A stretch of 18,870 bases of DNA from CAZFVY01 sp964522665 (GTDB lineage Bacteria > Verrucomicrobiota > Verrucomicrobiia > Limisphaerales > CAZFVY01): NCBI GenBank assembly GCA_964522665.1, contig CAZFVY010000127.1, forward strand, positions 1 through 18,870, given 5' to 3'. Every line of letters begins with the position of its first letter. The first letter of the stretch is position 1. Positions 6,147-14,666 of this stretch are shown here, one piece after another. The notes under the pieces are model-generated. The model was not told the DNA's origin. It saw only the letters and a list, made by a program, of their open reading frames with translations, and did not search any database. The translations under genes and the position numbers were made by a program.

Positions 6147-7085
6147 ATGTTCACCGATGCGTTCGCGGGTCGTTCGGTCCGCTTTGTTGGGTTGGCGTTG
6201 GGGGCCTTGTCATTGTCATCGCGGGGCGGGGCGATGGATGAGGCCCTGTTCCTGGCCCGACCGTTGACCGAGGAGCGGTCGTTTACCCGGGGGATCGAGG
6301 GGCCGGCGTGCGATCGGGCGGGCAACGTGTACGCGGTCAATTTTCAGGCGCAACAAACGATCGGCAAGACGACCCCGGATGGGAAATCGGAGGTGTTCCT
6401 GACGCTGCCCGGGAAAAGCACGGGCAACGGGATCGTTTTCGATCCGCAAGGGGTGATGTTCATCGCCGATTACGTCGAGCACAACGTCTGGCGGGTGGCT
6501 CCGGGGACGCGCGCATTGACGGTATTCGCGCACGAGGCGGCGATGAACCAGCCGAACGACCTCGCGATCAGCCTAGACGGGACGCTCTGGGCGAGTGATC
6601 CGAATTGGAAGACCGGCAGCGGTCAGGTCTGGCGCATCGACCGCGCCGGGCAGGTGACGCTGGCAGCGCCAAACCTCGGCACGGCCAATGGCATCGAGGT
6701 CAGCCCGGACGGCCACTCCCTTTATGTGAATGAGAGCGTTCAGCGCAACGTCTGGGCTTTTACCATCGCCGCCGACGGCGCGTTGCGCGATAAGCGATTG
6801 ATCCGGAAATTTGACGATTTCGGCTTCGACGGGATGCGTTGCGACGTGGATGGGAACCTTTACGTGAGCCGGCACGGGAAGGGGACGGTGATCAAGCTGG
6901 CGCCCGATGGCAGAATTCTGCAGGAGATCAACGTCCTCGGCTCGAAGCCGAGCAATCTCTGTTTCGGCGGCCCGGACGGGCGAACGATCTATGTCACCGA
7001 AGTCGAACACGCGCGGCTCGTGCAATTCCGCGTGGACCGGCCGGGCCTAGCCTGGAAACGGTGGCAGGACGCGGATGGTAGGTAA
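6147..7085 (+). CDS. SMP-30/gluconolactonase-like six-bladed beta-propeller protein
   Basis: The protein is 312 residues from the ATG at 6147; an in-frame TTG at 6111 is less likely. Propeller blades repeat as DPQGVMFIADY, SLDGTLWASDP, SPDGHSLYVNE, DVDGNLYVSRHGKG and GPDGRTIYVTE. Expected metal-ligand positions of the SMP-30 fold are present: Glu51 (GIEGPACD), Asn137 (NQPNDLAI), Asn181 (TANGIEVSPDG) and Asp228 (FDGMRCDVDG). The family hydrolyses sugar lactones or related esters with a divalent metal; the substrate here is unknown. The N-terminus (VGLALGALSLSS) could be a weak export signal. The gene is 48 bp upstream of the DUF4838 gene on the same strand, so the two probably form an operon for carbohydrate breakdown. 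Confidence 0.85.
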   Translation: MFTDAFAGRSVRFVGLALGALSLSSRGGAMDEALFLARPLTEERSFTRGIEGPACDRAGNVYAVNFQAQQTIGKTTPDGKSEVFLTLPGKSTGNGIVFDPQGVMFIADYVEHNVWRVAPGTRALTVFAHEAAMNQPNDLAISLDGTLWASDPNWKTGSGQVWRIDRAGQVTLAAPNLGTANGIEVSPDGHSLYVNESVQRNVWAFTIAADGALRDKRLIRKFDDFGFDGMRCDVDGNLYVSRHGKGTVIKLAPDGRILQEINVLGSKPSNLCFGGPDGRTIYVTEVEHARLVQFRVDRPGLAWKRWQDADGR

Positions 7086-7133
7086 AGATCGCGGCGCGTG
7101 ACGCGCGATTATTCAGTAACAAGGTTTAGGCTT

Positions 7134-8909
7134 ATGAGTGTGAAGCGGCGCAATTGTGGTTGGGGCGTATGGCTGGCGCTTGGGCTAACGCTTTCTGTCG
7201 GCTCGGCTCGCGCGACGGCGGCGACGCTCGCGGAGGGCGGGCGAACCGATTATCGGATCGTCATCGCCGCGCAGGCGATTCCGTCTGAGCGTTACGCGGC
7301 GGAGGAATTGGCGCGTTACCTCGAGCGGATGACGGGCGCGAAACTGCCGATCGTGACCGACGCCGAACCGGCGCAGCCCAAGGAGATTTTGCTCGGCGAC
7401 AACGCCCATTTGCGGAGCCTCGGCGCGGCGATTGATTTTGCAAAACTGGGCGCGGAGGGCTACGTGACGCGCACGGCGGGCGATCGCCTGGTGATCGTCG
7501 GCGGACGCCCACGCGGAACGTTGTACGGGGTGTACGCGTTGCTCGAGGAGAAGCTGGGCGTGCGGTGGTTTACGCCGGAGATTGATTTTGTGCCCGAGCG
7601 CAAGCGGCTCGAGTTGCCGAGGCTCGACGAAACACACATTCCCGCGCTGGCGTATCGGGAAGTCTATTGGACCGAAATGCTGCGCGACGCCGATTTCGCG
7701 GCGCGCCATCGGCTCAATGGCAACAACTACGCGCTGACCGAAAAGCATGGCGGACGCGGCGCGGTCTATTTTCCGTTCGTGCACAGTCTCGACGCGCTGG
7801 TCCCGCCGGAGCTTTTCCAGGAGCACCCGGAATACTTTCCGCTGATCGACGGCAAGCGGGTCAACGGCTACGTCCAGCGTTGTCTCGCGAATCCCGACGT
7901 GCTGCGCATCGCGACGGCCCGGGTGCGCCAATGGCTCAAAGAACATCCGGACGCCAACATCATCAGCGTCTCGCAAAACGACGCCTTCAAGTATTGCCAA
8001 TGCGATCTCTGCAAGGCGCTCGATGACGCGGAGGGCAGCCCGTCCGCGTCGTTGCTGAAGTTCGTCAACGCGATCGCCGCGAACATCGAGCCGGATTATC
8101 CGAACGTGCGCATCGACACCCTCGCTTATCAGTACACGCGCAAGCCGCCCAAGACCATTCGCCCGCGCGCGAACGTCATCGTCCGCTTGTGCTCGATCGA
8201 ATGTTGTTTCGCCCACCCGCTCGAGACCTGTTCCGCGCCCGAGAACAAGCGTTTTCGCGACGATATCATCGCCTGGGAAAGCGTGGCGCCGGTGGTCTAT
8301 GTGTGGGATTACACGCCGAATTTCGCCCATTACGAGCAACCGTTTCCGAACTTCGACGCGTTGCAGGCGAATGTGCAATTCTTCACGCGCCGCGGCGTGA
8401 AGGGCTTGTTCGAGCAGGGCAATTCATCGCGCGGCGGGTTCGGCGAAATGGGACCGTTGCGCGCCTATCTGCTCGCCGAACTCGAATGGGACCCGAACAC
8501 CGACCTGAAACGCCACACGCAAGAGTTCCTCCACGCCTATTTCGGCGCCGCCGCCGAAGACGTCGCCGCCTACCTCGACCTGCTGGAACGGCAAACCCGC
8601 GATAAAGGTTTTCACGCGCACATCTACGATCCGCCGACCGCGGCGTACTTGAACGATGAATTGATCGACGGCGCGGACAAACTGTTCGATCACGCCCTGC
8701 GCGCCGCGGAGAATGACGCCGTTCGCTCACGCGTCGAAGTGGCGCGCCTGCCGATTTGGTATGTCAAACTCGCGGCGAAACGCGTGAGCGGTGACGAGCG
8801 CGCCGCGCTGTTGAAGCAGTTCCTAACCGTCGCCCGCCGCGCCGGCGTCACCGATATCCGCGAAGGCGGCAGCCTCGACGACTGGGCCAAAACAATGGGC
8901 GGGGAGTAG
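7134..8909 (+). CDS. Exported DUF4838 protein with GH67-type N-terminal domain
   Basis: The 591-residue protein is read from the ATG at 7134, chosen because AAGG lies 9 bases upstream and a signal peptide follows directly (KRR, then WGVWLALGLTLSV, cleaved near residues 25-30). An in-frame GTG at 7098 would add 12 residues ahead of it. Residues 35-165 match the alpha-glucuronidase GH67-like N-terminal domain (AAEELARYLERMTGAKLPI, then RGTLYGVYALLEEKLGVRWF). Residues about 175-450 are the DUF4838 barrel, with SVSQNDAFKYCQCDLCKAL carrying Cys288, Cys290 and Cys293 as usual for the family. It is probably a periplasmic or surface glycoside-acting enzyme; activity is not established for most DUF4838 proteins. 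The rest (about 450-591) is a helical C-terminal part. Length is normal. Confidence 0.85.
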   Translation: MSVKRRNCGWGVWLALGLTLSVGSARATAATLAEGGRTDYRIVIAAQAIPSERYAAEELARYLERMTGAKLPIVTDAEPAQPKEILLGDNAHLRSLGAAIDFAKLGAEGYVTRTAGDRLVIVGGRPRGTLYGVYALLEEKLGVRWFTPEIDFVPERKRLELPRLDETHIPALAYREVYWTEMLRDADFAARHRLNGNNYALTEKHGGRGAVYFPFVHSLDALVPPELFQEHPEYFPLIDGKRVNGYVQRCLANPDVLRIATARVRQWLKEHPDANIISVSQNDAFKYCQCDLCKALDDAEGSPSASLLKFVNAIAANIEPDYPNVRIDTLAYQYTRKPPKTIRPRANVIVRLCSIECCFAHPLETCSAPENKRFRDDIIAWESVAPVVYVWDYTPNFAHYEQPFPNFDALQANVQFFTRRGVKGLFEQGNSSRGGFGEMGPLRAYLLAELEWDPNTDLKRHTQEFLHAYFGAAAEDVAAYLDLLERQTRDKGFHAHIYDPPTAAYLNDELIDGADKLFDHALRAAENDAVRSRVEVARLPIWYVKLAAKRVSGDERAALLKQFLTVARRAGVTDIREGGSLDDWAKTMGGE

Positions 8910-9116
8910 CTCGACGCGGTGAGGGGTGGTGACGCACCGCCTGCGCTACGCTCCGGCGCCTCCCGCGTCCAAGCCCTGGCCGGCCTCGACGGCTCGACGG
9001 TTAGCGCTACCTTCCGGCCCGTGACCAAAACGTGCTCCAGGCCCCAGGCTGTCCGGGTCCGAGACGCGACGAGAATCGAGCGGGCGCCTCTGAATTGCCC
9101 GCAATGAACGATTGAA
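8910..9116. other. Short intergenic region with inverted repeats
   Basis: No gene is seen. Directly after the stop of the DUF4838 gene, GTAGC...CGGTG pairs with CACCG...GCTAC (about 8907-8955), a GC-rich structure without a T tract that may help end transcription. The promoter of the AlbA_2-ParA operon should lie in the right half. Confidence 0.4.
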
Positions 9117-10322
9117 ATGCTTCGCCAGCCGCATGAGTATGGGCTTGGCGAACGTATGACCGACTCGGAACTCACAACATTGTTGAACGACTTGGAATCC
9201 TTTCGAGTGGAGCGCAAAGCTTCGCTGGACGGCGACGCCAAGGAATCGATTCGCCAGGCGATTTGCGCGTTCGCCAACGACCTGGCGGGTCAGGGCCAAC
9301 CGGGCGTGGTTTTTGTCGGCGCCAAAGACGACTCCACCTGCGCCCATTTGCCGATTACGGACCAGTTGCTGCTGACGTTATCGGATATGAAAACCGATGG
9401 GAACGTGCTCCCGTTGCCGAGCATGTATGTCGAGAAGCGAGTTTTGGACGGTTGCGAACTGGCGGTCGTCATTGTCCACCCGTCGGATGCGCCGCCAGTA
9501 AAATTCAAAGGCCGCTGCTGGGTTAGAATCGGTCCGCGGCGCTCGCTCGCCTCGGCGCAGGACGAGCGTATCCTGAACGAAAGACGCCGTCATCGTGATC
9601 TGCCGTTCGACCCGCATCCGATTCAACATGCCCGGCTTGATGATTTGAACCGGCGGCTCTTTGAAGAAGACTATTTGCCCAGCGCGTTTGCGCCGGACGT
9701 CTTGGAGAAGAATGAACGGTCCTATGAGCAACGGTTGGCGGCCTGCCGAATGATCGAATCCGTCGATAACGGGGTTCCCACCGTGGTGGGTTGCCTTGTC
9801 ATCGGGAAACGGCCGCGTGATTTGATCGCGTGCGCTTACATTCAGTTTTTGCGCATCGACGGTACAAGTCTGACTGACCCGATTAAGGATGTGGAAGAGA
9901 TTGATGGACCGGTGGAAGAGATGATCAGCCGGCTGGATCAAAAGATGGAGGCGCATATCCAGATCGCCGTTGATCTGCTTTCTGGTCCGGTGGAGGTTCG
10001 CGCTCCAGATTACCCCTTGGTAGCTCTTCAGCAGCTAGCCCGCAACGCGATCATGCACCGCGCGTATGAGTCAACCAACGCGCCGATTCGCGTGACCTGG
10101 TTTAACGATCGGATCGAGATTCAGAATCCCGGCGGACCATTTGGCCAGGTGACGAAATCGAATTTCGGCAAACCCGGCGTAACCGACTACCGTAACCCCC
10201 ATCTTGCCGAAGCCATGAAGGTCCTCGGTTACGTCCAGCGCTTCGGGGTCGGAATCCAGCTTGCTCAGGAGGCGTTGCGCAAAAACGGGAATCCCCCCGG
10301 CTGCCTTTACGGTGGAAGATAG
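9117..10322 (+). CDS. AlbA_2 (Schlafen-type) domain ATP-binding protein, frameshifted at the 3' end
   Basis: There are 401 codons in the open frame. Residues about 28-155 match the AlbA_2 domain (ESFRVERKAS, VVFVGAKDDST, GRCWVRIGPRRSLAS), a putative nucleic-acid-binding or nuclease-like module. Residues about 305-390 match the C-terminal GHKL-type ATPase of the same architecture (QQLARNAIMHRAY, IRVTWFNDRIEIQNPGG, RFGVGIQLAQEAL). The likely start is Met14 (9156), where family members usually begin; 9117 is the longest ATG frame. The end NPPGCLYGGR is abnormal. After a run of six C (10293-10298), reading five C instead gives NPPAAFTVEDSFVLVELKKSQ with stop TGA at 10354-10356, overlapping the next ATG as ATGA. 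The intact gene therefore probably ended at 10356. Proteins of this architecture are described as regulators or accessory/defence genes; function is unknown. Confidence 0.8.
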   Translation: MLRQPHEYGLGERMTDSELTTLLNDLESFRVERKASLDGDAKESIRQAICAFANDLAGQGQPGVVFVGAKDDSTCAHLPITDQLLLTLSDMKTDGNVLPLPSMYVEKRVLDGCELAVVIVHPSDAPPVKFKGRCWVRIGPRRSLASAQDERILNERRRHRDLPFDPHPIQHARLDDLNRRLFEEDYLPSAFAPDVLEKNERSYEQRLAACRMIESVDNGVPTVVGCLVIGKRPRDLIACAYIQFLRIDGTSLTDPIKDVEEIDGPVEEMISRLDQKMEAHIQIAVDLLSGPVEVRAPDYPLVALQQLARNAIMHRAYESTNAPIRVTWFNDRIEIQNPGGPFGQVTKSNFGKPGVTDYRNPHLAEAMKVLGYVQRFGVGIQLAQEALRKNGNPPGCLYGGR

Positions 10323-10352
10323 TTTTGTCCTGGTCGAACTCAAAAAGTCACA

Positions 10353-11435
10353 ATGAGCGTTCCGGTCCTGACCTTCTTCAATAACAAAGGTGGCGTGGGC
10401 AAGACTTCGCTGGTCTATCACTTATCGTGGATGTTTTCCGATCTGGGAATACGCGTCCTGGCCGTGGATTTGGACCCACAGGCCAACCTGACTAGCGCTT
10501 TCCTGAGCGAAGATGATCTGGAAGCGCTATTTGAACGAACAGGCGCTTCGCCTCCGGCGACAATCCATGAGGCGCTGCGCCCCTTAATTGAGGGGTACGG
10601 CGATATACAAGCGCCGAGTTTGTTTCGCGCGGCGTCTGCGCCTCCTCCGGCAGAACCCGAGCTGCCGATGGCGGATCTCCAGCGGCCAGATCTTTTTCGT
10701 GCGGGCGAGACATTGTGGCTGGTCCCAGGGGATCTCCTGTTATCGACGTTTGAAGACCAACTTTCCGAGACTTGGCCTAAGTGCTCGGGCGCTGACGTTC
10801 GGGCGTTCCGTGTCACCAGCGCGTTCTGGCGGGTGATGCAACTATCGGCCAAGGCAATCGACGCTGGCCTGATCCTGGTGGATGTCGGTCCGAATCTAGG
10901 CGCGATCAATCGAGCGGCGCTCATATCTTCTGATTTTGTTGTCATTCCGCTGGCGCCCGATATGTTCTCGCTTCAAGGATTGCGAAACCTTGGACCACGT
11001 TTGGGTCAGTGGCGGGAGGATTGGAAGGAAAAGTTGGGCAAATTCCCCGGTGGGAATTTTGACCTTCCGCAAGCTCACACTCGACCGGTGGGTTACATCG
11101 TTCAACAGCATGCCGTCCGACTTGATCGGCCGGTGAAGGCCTACGCTCGGTGGATGGATCGCATTCCAAACGTGTACCGGCAAGCGGCGCTGGGCATCGC
11201 GCCCGAGTCCGGGGTACGGGTAGCAAATGACCAATACTGCCTCGCCACGCTGAAGAACTATCGCAGTTTGATGCCGCTTGCGCAGGAGGCCCGAAAGCCA
11301 ATGTTTCACCTGAGAACCGCCGACGGCGCCATGGGGAGCCACGCCGCCGCCGCCGCCGAGGCGCATGTTGACTATATGCGGCTAGCCGCGGCGATCGCTC
11401 AACGCATCAGGCTCGATTTGCCGTCGCGCACTTGA
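10353..11435 (+). CDS. ParA-family (MinD/ParA, AAA_31) ATPase
   Basis: This 360-residue protein has a deviant Walker A, NNKGGVGKTS at 10-19 with the signature Lys12 and catalytic Lys17, Walker A' VLAVDLDPQANLTS at 35-48, and Walker B LILVDVGPNLGAINRA at 173-188. It is longer than a minimal ParA, with a Pro/Ala-rich insertion at about 86-118 and a C-terminal extension after 225. The family forms ATP-dependent dimers that bind DNA or membranes and position plasmids, chromosomes or other cargo. No ParB gene, parS-like repeat or replication gene lies beside it, so plasmid partition is unlikely. The start overlaps the stop of the preceding gene in its restored frame, implying translational coupling with the AlbA_2 protein as the likely partner. 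Confidence 0.9.
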   Translation: MSVPVLTFFNNKGGVGKTSLVYHLSWMFSDLGIRVLAVDLDPQANLTSAFLSEDDLEALFERTGASPPATIHEALRPLIEGYGDIQAPSLFRAASAPPPAEPELPMADLQRPDLFRAGETLWLVPGDLLLSTFEDQLSETWPKCSGADVRAFRVTSAFWRVMQLSAKAIDAGLILVDVGPNLGAINRAALISSDFVVIPLAPDMFSLQGLRNLGPRLGQWREDWKEKLGKFPGGNFDLPQAHTRPVGYIVQQHAVRLDRPVKAYARWMDRIPNVYRQAALGIAPESGVRVANDQYCLATLKNYRSLMPLAQEARKPMFHLRTADGAMGSHAAAAAEAHVDYMRLAAAIAQRIRLDLPSRT

Positions 11436-11463
11436 TTGGCGGCCCTGAACTCGACGGCCACTT

Positions 11464-11493
11464 GCTGGGTCACGCGGGAATCTCCCACCCAGC
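11464..11493. terminator. Weak hairpin between convergent genes
   Basis: GCTGGGT (11464-11470) pairs with ACCCAGC (11487-11493), with an inner GGGA/TCCC pair. It covers the stop codon of the minus-strand oxidoreductase gene and lies 28 bp after the ParA-like gene. No T tract follows on either strand, so it may act only as a partial bidirectional terminator. Confidence 0.25.
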
Positions 11494-12891
11494 GCGGTAT
11501 GATTCCTTCAGGTATTGGTCGGCCTGCGGGGCGTTGGGACATTTTAGCGCTTGGGCGTCCCAGGTGATCTTTTTGCCGACGCGCATCGCGACGAGGCCGA
11601 GCAAGCCGACCTCGGTCAGCGCGGCGCCATATTGGAAGTTGGAACCGGGCGCCGGACCGCCCTTACAAGCGTCAATCCAATCGCGGTGATGTCCCTTCGA
11701 CCGCGCCAACGTGGCCGCGGGTCGTTGGAAATCCTTGTCGCGCGAGCCGGGAATCAGCCGGGGCCGGCCGCCCCAGCCTGGGCTGGCGAGCGCGCCTTTG
11801 TCGCCGACGAACAGGATGCCGTTGCTGTCAAATTGGTCGCTTTCTTCCATGCTCTCCGGGCGCGGCGGTTTTAAGCCGCCTTCGTACCAGGTAAACGTGA
11901 CGGCCGGCTTATCGCCGCGCGGCCCGAAATGGTAGGTGTAGATACCCGCGGGCGGAGCGATGTCCTTGTCCACCGGACCGACCGCGGAAGCCTCGATGCT
12001 CAATGGCTCGCGCAAATCCAACGCCCAGAGCGCCGGGTCGAAGTTGTGACAGAAGAAATCACCGATCGGCGCGGTGCCGAAATCCCAAAAGTCGCGCCAG
12101 CGAACCGGATTGAGCGCGGAACTATAAGCGCGCGCTTCCCGCGGGCCGAGCCACAGATCCCACTTGACGCCGCTCGGCGTCGGCTCGTCGGGCGCGCGTC
12201 CGGTGAGCGCTTTATTCCAACGGGTGGCGCTGGTCCAGGCGTGGACTTCCCGCACGGAGCCGATCGCGCCGGCCCAGATGATTTCACACGTCTGCCGGAT
12301 GAAATCGCCGGCGTGGCCCTGGTTGCCCATCTGGGTGGCGACGCCGGTTTCCCGCGCGACGCGCGCCACCTGCCGAGCTTCCCACACATTATGCGTGAGC
12401 GGCTTTTCGCAATACACATGCTTTTTCAGGCGCATCGCGGTAACGCTCACGTACGCGTGCAGATGATCGGGCGTCGCGCAGAGGATCGCATCGACCGATT
12501 TCTCCCGCTCCAACAATTGGCGAAAATCCTCGTAGGCGGCGACCTGAAAATTGGGCGTTTTGGCCGAATAATGTTTCTCAATCTCGGCCTTCAGCGGCAG
12601 GCGACCGGCGGCGCCTTTGTAGTAAAAGGCTTCGAGGTTTTGCGCTTCAATCGGATCGGCCACCGCGATGATTTGCGCGTCGGCCAAATCGAAAAGCGCG
12701 CGCGCGTTGGTCCGCCCTTGGCCGCCGCAACCGATCAGGGCGATATTCACCTTTTCGCTCGGCGCGACAAACCCTGTCCCACCCAAGACGTGGCGCGGAA
12801 CAATGGAAAATCCCGCGACGGCTACCGAGGCGCCGCGAATAAACTTCCGGCGCGTCAACCCGCTCCTGGTCTTGCTGGACGGCTGCTTCAT
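11470..12891 (-). CDS. Tat-exported Gfo/Idh/MocA-family NAD(P)-dependent oxidoreductase
   Basis: The protein is 473 residues from the ATG at 12891, preceded by GGAG six bases upstream on the minus strand. The N-terminus has a twin-arginine signal (TRRKFIRGASVAVAGFS, Arg14-Arg15). The Rossmann fold begins at NIALIGCGGQGR (49-60). VYCEKPLTHN (159-168) carries the conserved EKP lysine, and MGNQGH and the C-terminal alpha/beta domain follow. Family members oxidise or reduce sugar hydroxyls; Tat-exported ones in this type of locus carry bound cofactor and are thought to form or use 3-keto sugars in the periplasm. The start overlaps the stop of the preceding exported isomerase by 4 bases (ATGA), so translation is coupled. 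It is last in the six-gene minus-strand cluster. Substrate unknown. Confidence 0.9.
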   Translation of the reverse strand: MKQPSSKTRSGLTRRKFIRGASVAVAGFSIVPRHVLGGTGFVAPSEKVNIALIGCGGQGRTNARALFDLADAQIIAVADPIEAQNLEAFYYKGAAGRLPLKAEIEKHYSAKTPNFQVAAYEDFRQLLEREKSVDAILCATPDHLHAYVSVTAMRLKKHVYCEKPLTHNVWEARQVARVARETGVATQMGNQGHAGDFIRQTCEIIWAGAIGSVREVHAWTSATRWNKALTGRAPDEPTPSGVKWDLWLGPREARAYSSALNPVRWRDFWDFGTAPIGDFFCHNFDPALWALDLREPLSIEASAVGPVDKDIAPPAGIYTYHFGPRGDKPAVTFTWYEGGLKPPRPESMEESDQFDSNGILFVGDKGALASPGWGGRPRLIPGSRDKDFQRPAATLARSKGHHRDWIDACKGGPAPGSNFQYGAALTEVGLLGLVAMRVGKKITWDAQALKCPNAPQADQYLKESYRAGWEIPA

Positions 12892-13778
12892 GGTTTCTCC
12901 TCCGCGTCCGCGAACCCGCGTACGTAGCCGACGCATTGCGCGATGTCCGCGACCGAATTCTCCCAATCACGCTCGTATTCGATGGAAATGTTCCCGTCGA
13001 ACTTCTGGCGCCGCAGCTCGCGCAGAATTCCCTTCACATTGGTCACGCCCAATCCCAGCGGCAGGTCGCCCGCGTCGGGATTGCCCCACTCCTTGATGTC
13101 CTTCAAATGGACGCTGATCACGCGGCCCGCGAATAGCTTCAATGCGGCCACGGCATCGACGTTCGACCGAGTCCAATGTCCGACGTCCGCGCAAACGCCG
13201 AAGCGCGGATCACGATCCTTAACGAGCGAGAAGACGTAATTGGGGTCCCACAACCGGTACTCGGGCTTGTTGTCGTGCTTGGGATGACAGTGGATGCCGG
13301 CCGGGATGTTATATTCCTTGATGAGCTTTTCGATCAGGTCAACTTGATCGGCGCCCGGCTCGATCGTGATGGCGCGGACGCCCAGCTTTTTGGCGAACTC
13401 GAAAACTCGCCGTGCGCCGGCCTCGTCGCGCGGGATGCTCACAACGCCGAAGTTCACGATCAACAGTCCGTGTTGCCGCGCCTTCGTTTTCAGTTTTTCG
13501 ATCGTCTCTTCCGTGGCGTTTGGCTCGACCTTGGTTTGCTTCTCGTCCGGGCTGAGCGCCTGACCTGGATAAAATTCAATCGTCTTTCCGCCCGCCGCCG
13601 CGGTCTTCTCGATCGCTTCGAAGGCGGTGAAGCGGTGAAACATGTACGCCTGACAGCCGAGCACGAATCCGCCCACGCGATACTCGGGACCGATGACCGG
13701 TTCCGCGGCGCCCGCGAAAAGCGCGAGCGTTTCCCCGAGCAACGCCAGCGTAAAGAGCGCCTTAAAGAAATGCCTCAT
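12888..13778 (-). CDS. Exported sugar phosphate isomerase/epimerase-like TIM barrel protein
   Basis: The protein is 296 residues from the ATG at 13778; the frame could also open at a TTG two codons earlier. A signal peptide is clear (KALFTLALLGETLALFAGAAEP, cleavage near residue 25), unusual because most of this family is cytosolic. The xylose-isomerase-like barrel carries the usual metal-binding strand ends: TIEPG (Glu140), GIHCHP (His163), CADVGHW (Asp198), SVHLKD (His224) and SIEYERDW (Glu267). It probably epimerises, isomerises or cleaves an oxidised sugar outside the cytoplasm, matching the Tat-exported oxidoreductase encoded next with a 4-base overlap. It starts 21 bp after the stop of the exported ThuA gene. 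Some members of this family cleave keto-glycosides, so a lyase role is also possible. Confidence 0.85.
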   Translation of the reverse strand: MRHFFKALFTLALLGETLALFAGAAEPVIGPEYRVGGFVLGCQAYMFHRFTAFEAIEKTAAAGGKTIEFYPGQALSPDEKQTKVEPNATEETIEKLKTKARQHGLLIVNFGVVSIPRDEAGARRVFEFAKKLGVRAITIEPGADQVDLIEKLIKEYNIPAGIHCHPKHDNKPEYRLWDPNYVFSLVKDRDPRFGVCADVGHWTRSNVDAVAALKLFAGRVISVHLKDIKEWGNPDAGDLPLGLGVTNVKGILRELRRQKFDGNISIEYERDWENSVADIAQCVGYVRGFADAEEKP

Positions 13779-13799
13779 AATCAAGAATGCCGCCCGGTC

Positions 13800-14642
13800 C
13801 TAGTGGTTCGGTTTAGCTTGCGGCGTCGCGTCGCCCGGGATCAGGCCCATCGACCATTGAACCATCTCGAGCCACATCTTTTGAAAATCGGGCCGTTCCC
13901 AGAGGGCTGGCACATGGCCGAGACCGTTGTAGAGCACGCGGCCTTTGCCGTAATTGCGCGCCCAGACCACGGCAAAATCTCCGTCGGTGCGCTTGACTCC
14001 CTTGCGCGTAAGGTCGAGTTTGCCCGCGTCGAGACTCATGACGACGCGGACGTTTTCTCGGGAGAAGTTCTTAATCTGATAAATCTCGTCGAACAGCGTG
14101 AACGCGGCCGGAAACTGTCCCAGCCCCGGAAAGTGGGAATCCTCAACCACCAACGGCGCGTTGAACTGGCCCCACGGATGGCCATCAAAATAGCCTCCCA
14201 GCATCTCGCCATACTCGGGCCAGCCGGTGAAGGTGATCGCCGCGCTGTGGATGCCGATGAACCCCTTGCCGTCGTCATGCACGAACGAGAGCAAGTCCGC
14301 TTTCTGCGACGCGTCCATGTCCAGCTCGCCGTCAGTGAAGAAGACGATGGCATCGAACGCGGACAGGTTTTTCGCCTCCCACTTGAGCGGCTTTTTCGTA
14401 ATAGCCGTGCAATCGGTCCGCAGGTAAGTGTTCCAGAGTCCGCTGCTGTGGCCGAGATTGTAAAGCGTCGCCATCGCGGTCGAGATCGACTCGTGTTGGT
14501 AGCCCTTCGCCTGCCCGATGAACAAGAGATTGTGCGTCGGTTTGGTGAGCGTTTGGGCCAGCACGCCCGGAGCGAACGCGGCGCCGGTCAGCGCGGCGAT
14601 CAGCGCGAGGATGCGACTCACGCGGTCGAACTTCGTCTTCAT
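13800..14642 (-). CDS. Exported ThuA-domain protein
   Basis: The protein is 280 residues. A signal peptide occupies about residues 1-29 (KFDRVSRILALIAALTGAAF, then GVLAQ). The rest is a single ThuA domain with a flavodoxin/glutamine-amidotransferase-like fold: LLFIGQAKGYQHESI, DAIVFFTDGELDMD, GKGFIGIHSAAITF, MLGGYFDGHPW, and WARNYGKGRVLYNGLGH near the end. ThuA was named for trehalose utilisation, but the enzymatic role of most members, including exported ones, is not settled. It lies 24 bp after the cytosolic isomerase and 21 bp before the exported isomerase, inside the same cluster. Length is typical of single-domain exported ThuA proteins in this kind of bacterium. Confidence 0.88.
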   Translation of the reverse strand: MKTKFDRVSRILALIAALTGAAFAPGVLAQTLTKPTHNLLFIGQAKGYQHESISTAMATLYNLGHSSGLWNTYLRTDCTAITKKPLKWEAKNLSAFDAIVFFTDGELDMDASQKADLLSFVHDDGKGFIGIHSAAITFTGWPEYGEMLGGYFDGHPWGQFNAPLVVEDSHFPGLGQFPAAFTLFDEIYQIKNFSRENVRVVMSLDAGKLDLTRKGVKRTDGDFAVVWARNYGKGRVLYNGLGHVPALWERPDFQKMWLEMVQWSMGLIPGDATPQAKPNH

Positions 14643-14666
14643 GCTCGGCTCACGGTCGGCAATCGC

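Noticed and set aside
7185..8378. A 397-codon minus-strand frame inside the DUF4838 gene
   Set aside because: It is antisense to a gene with a signal peptide and family motifs, and has no recognisable domain.
10353..11435. The ParA-like gene as evidence for an integrated plasmid
   Set aside because: No ParB, replication initiator, partition-site repeats, integrase or attachment site is visible nearby.
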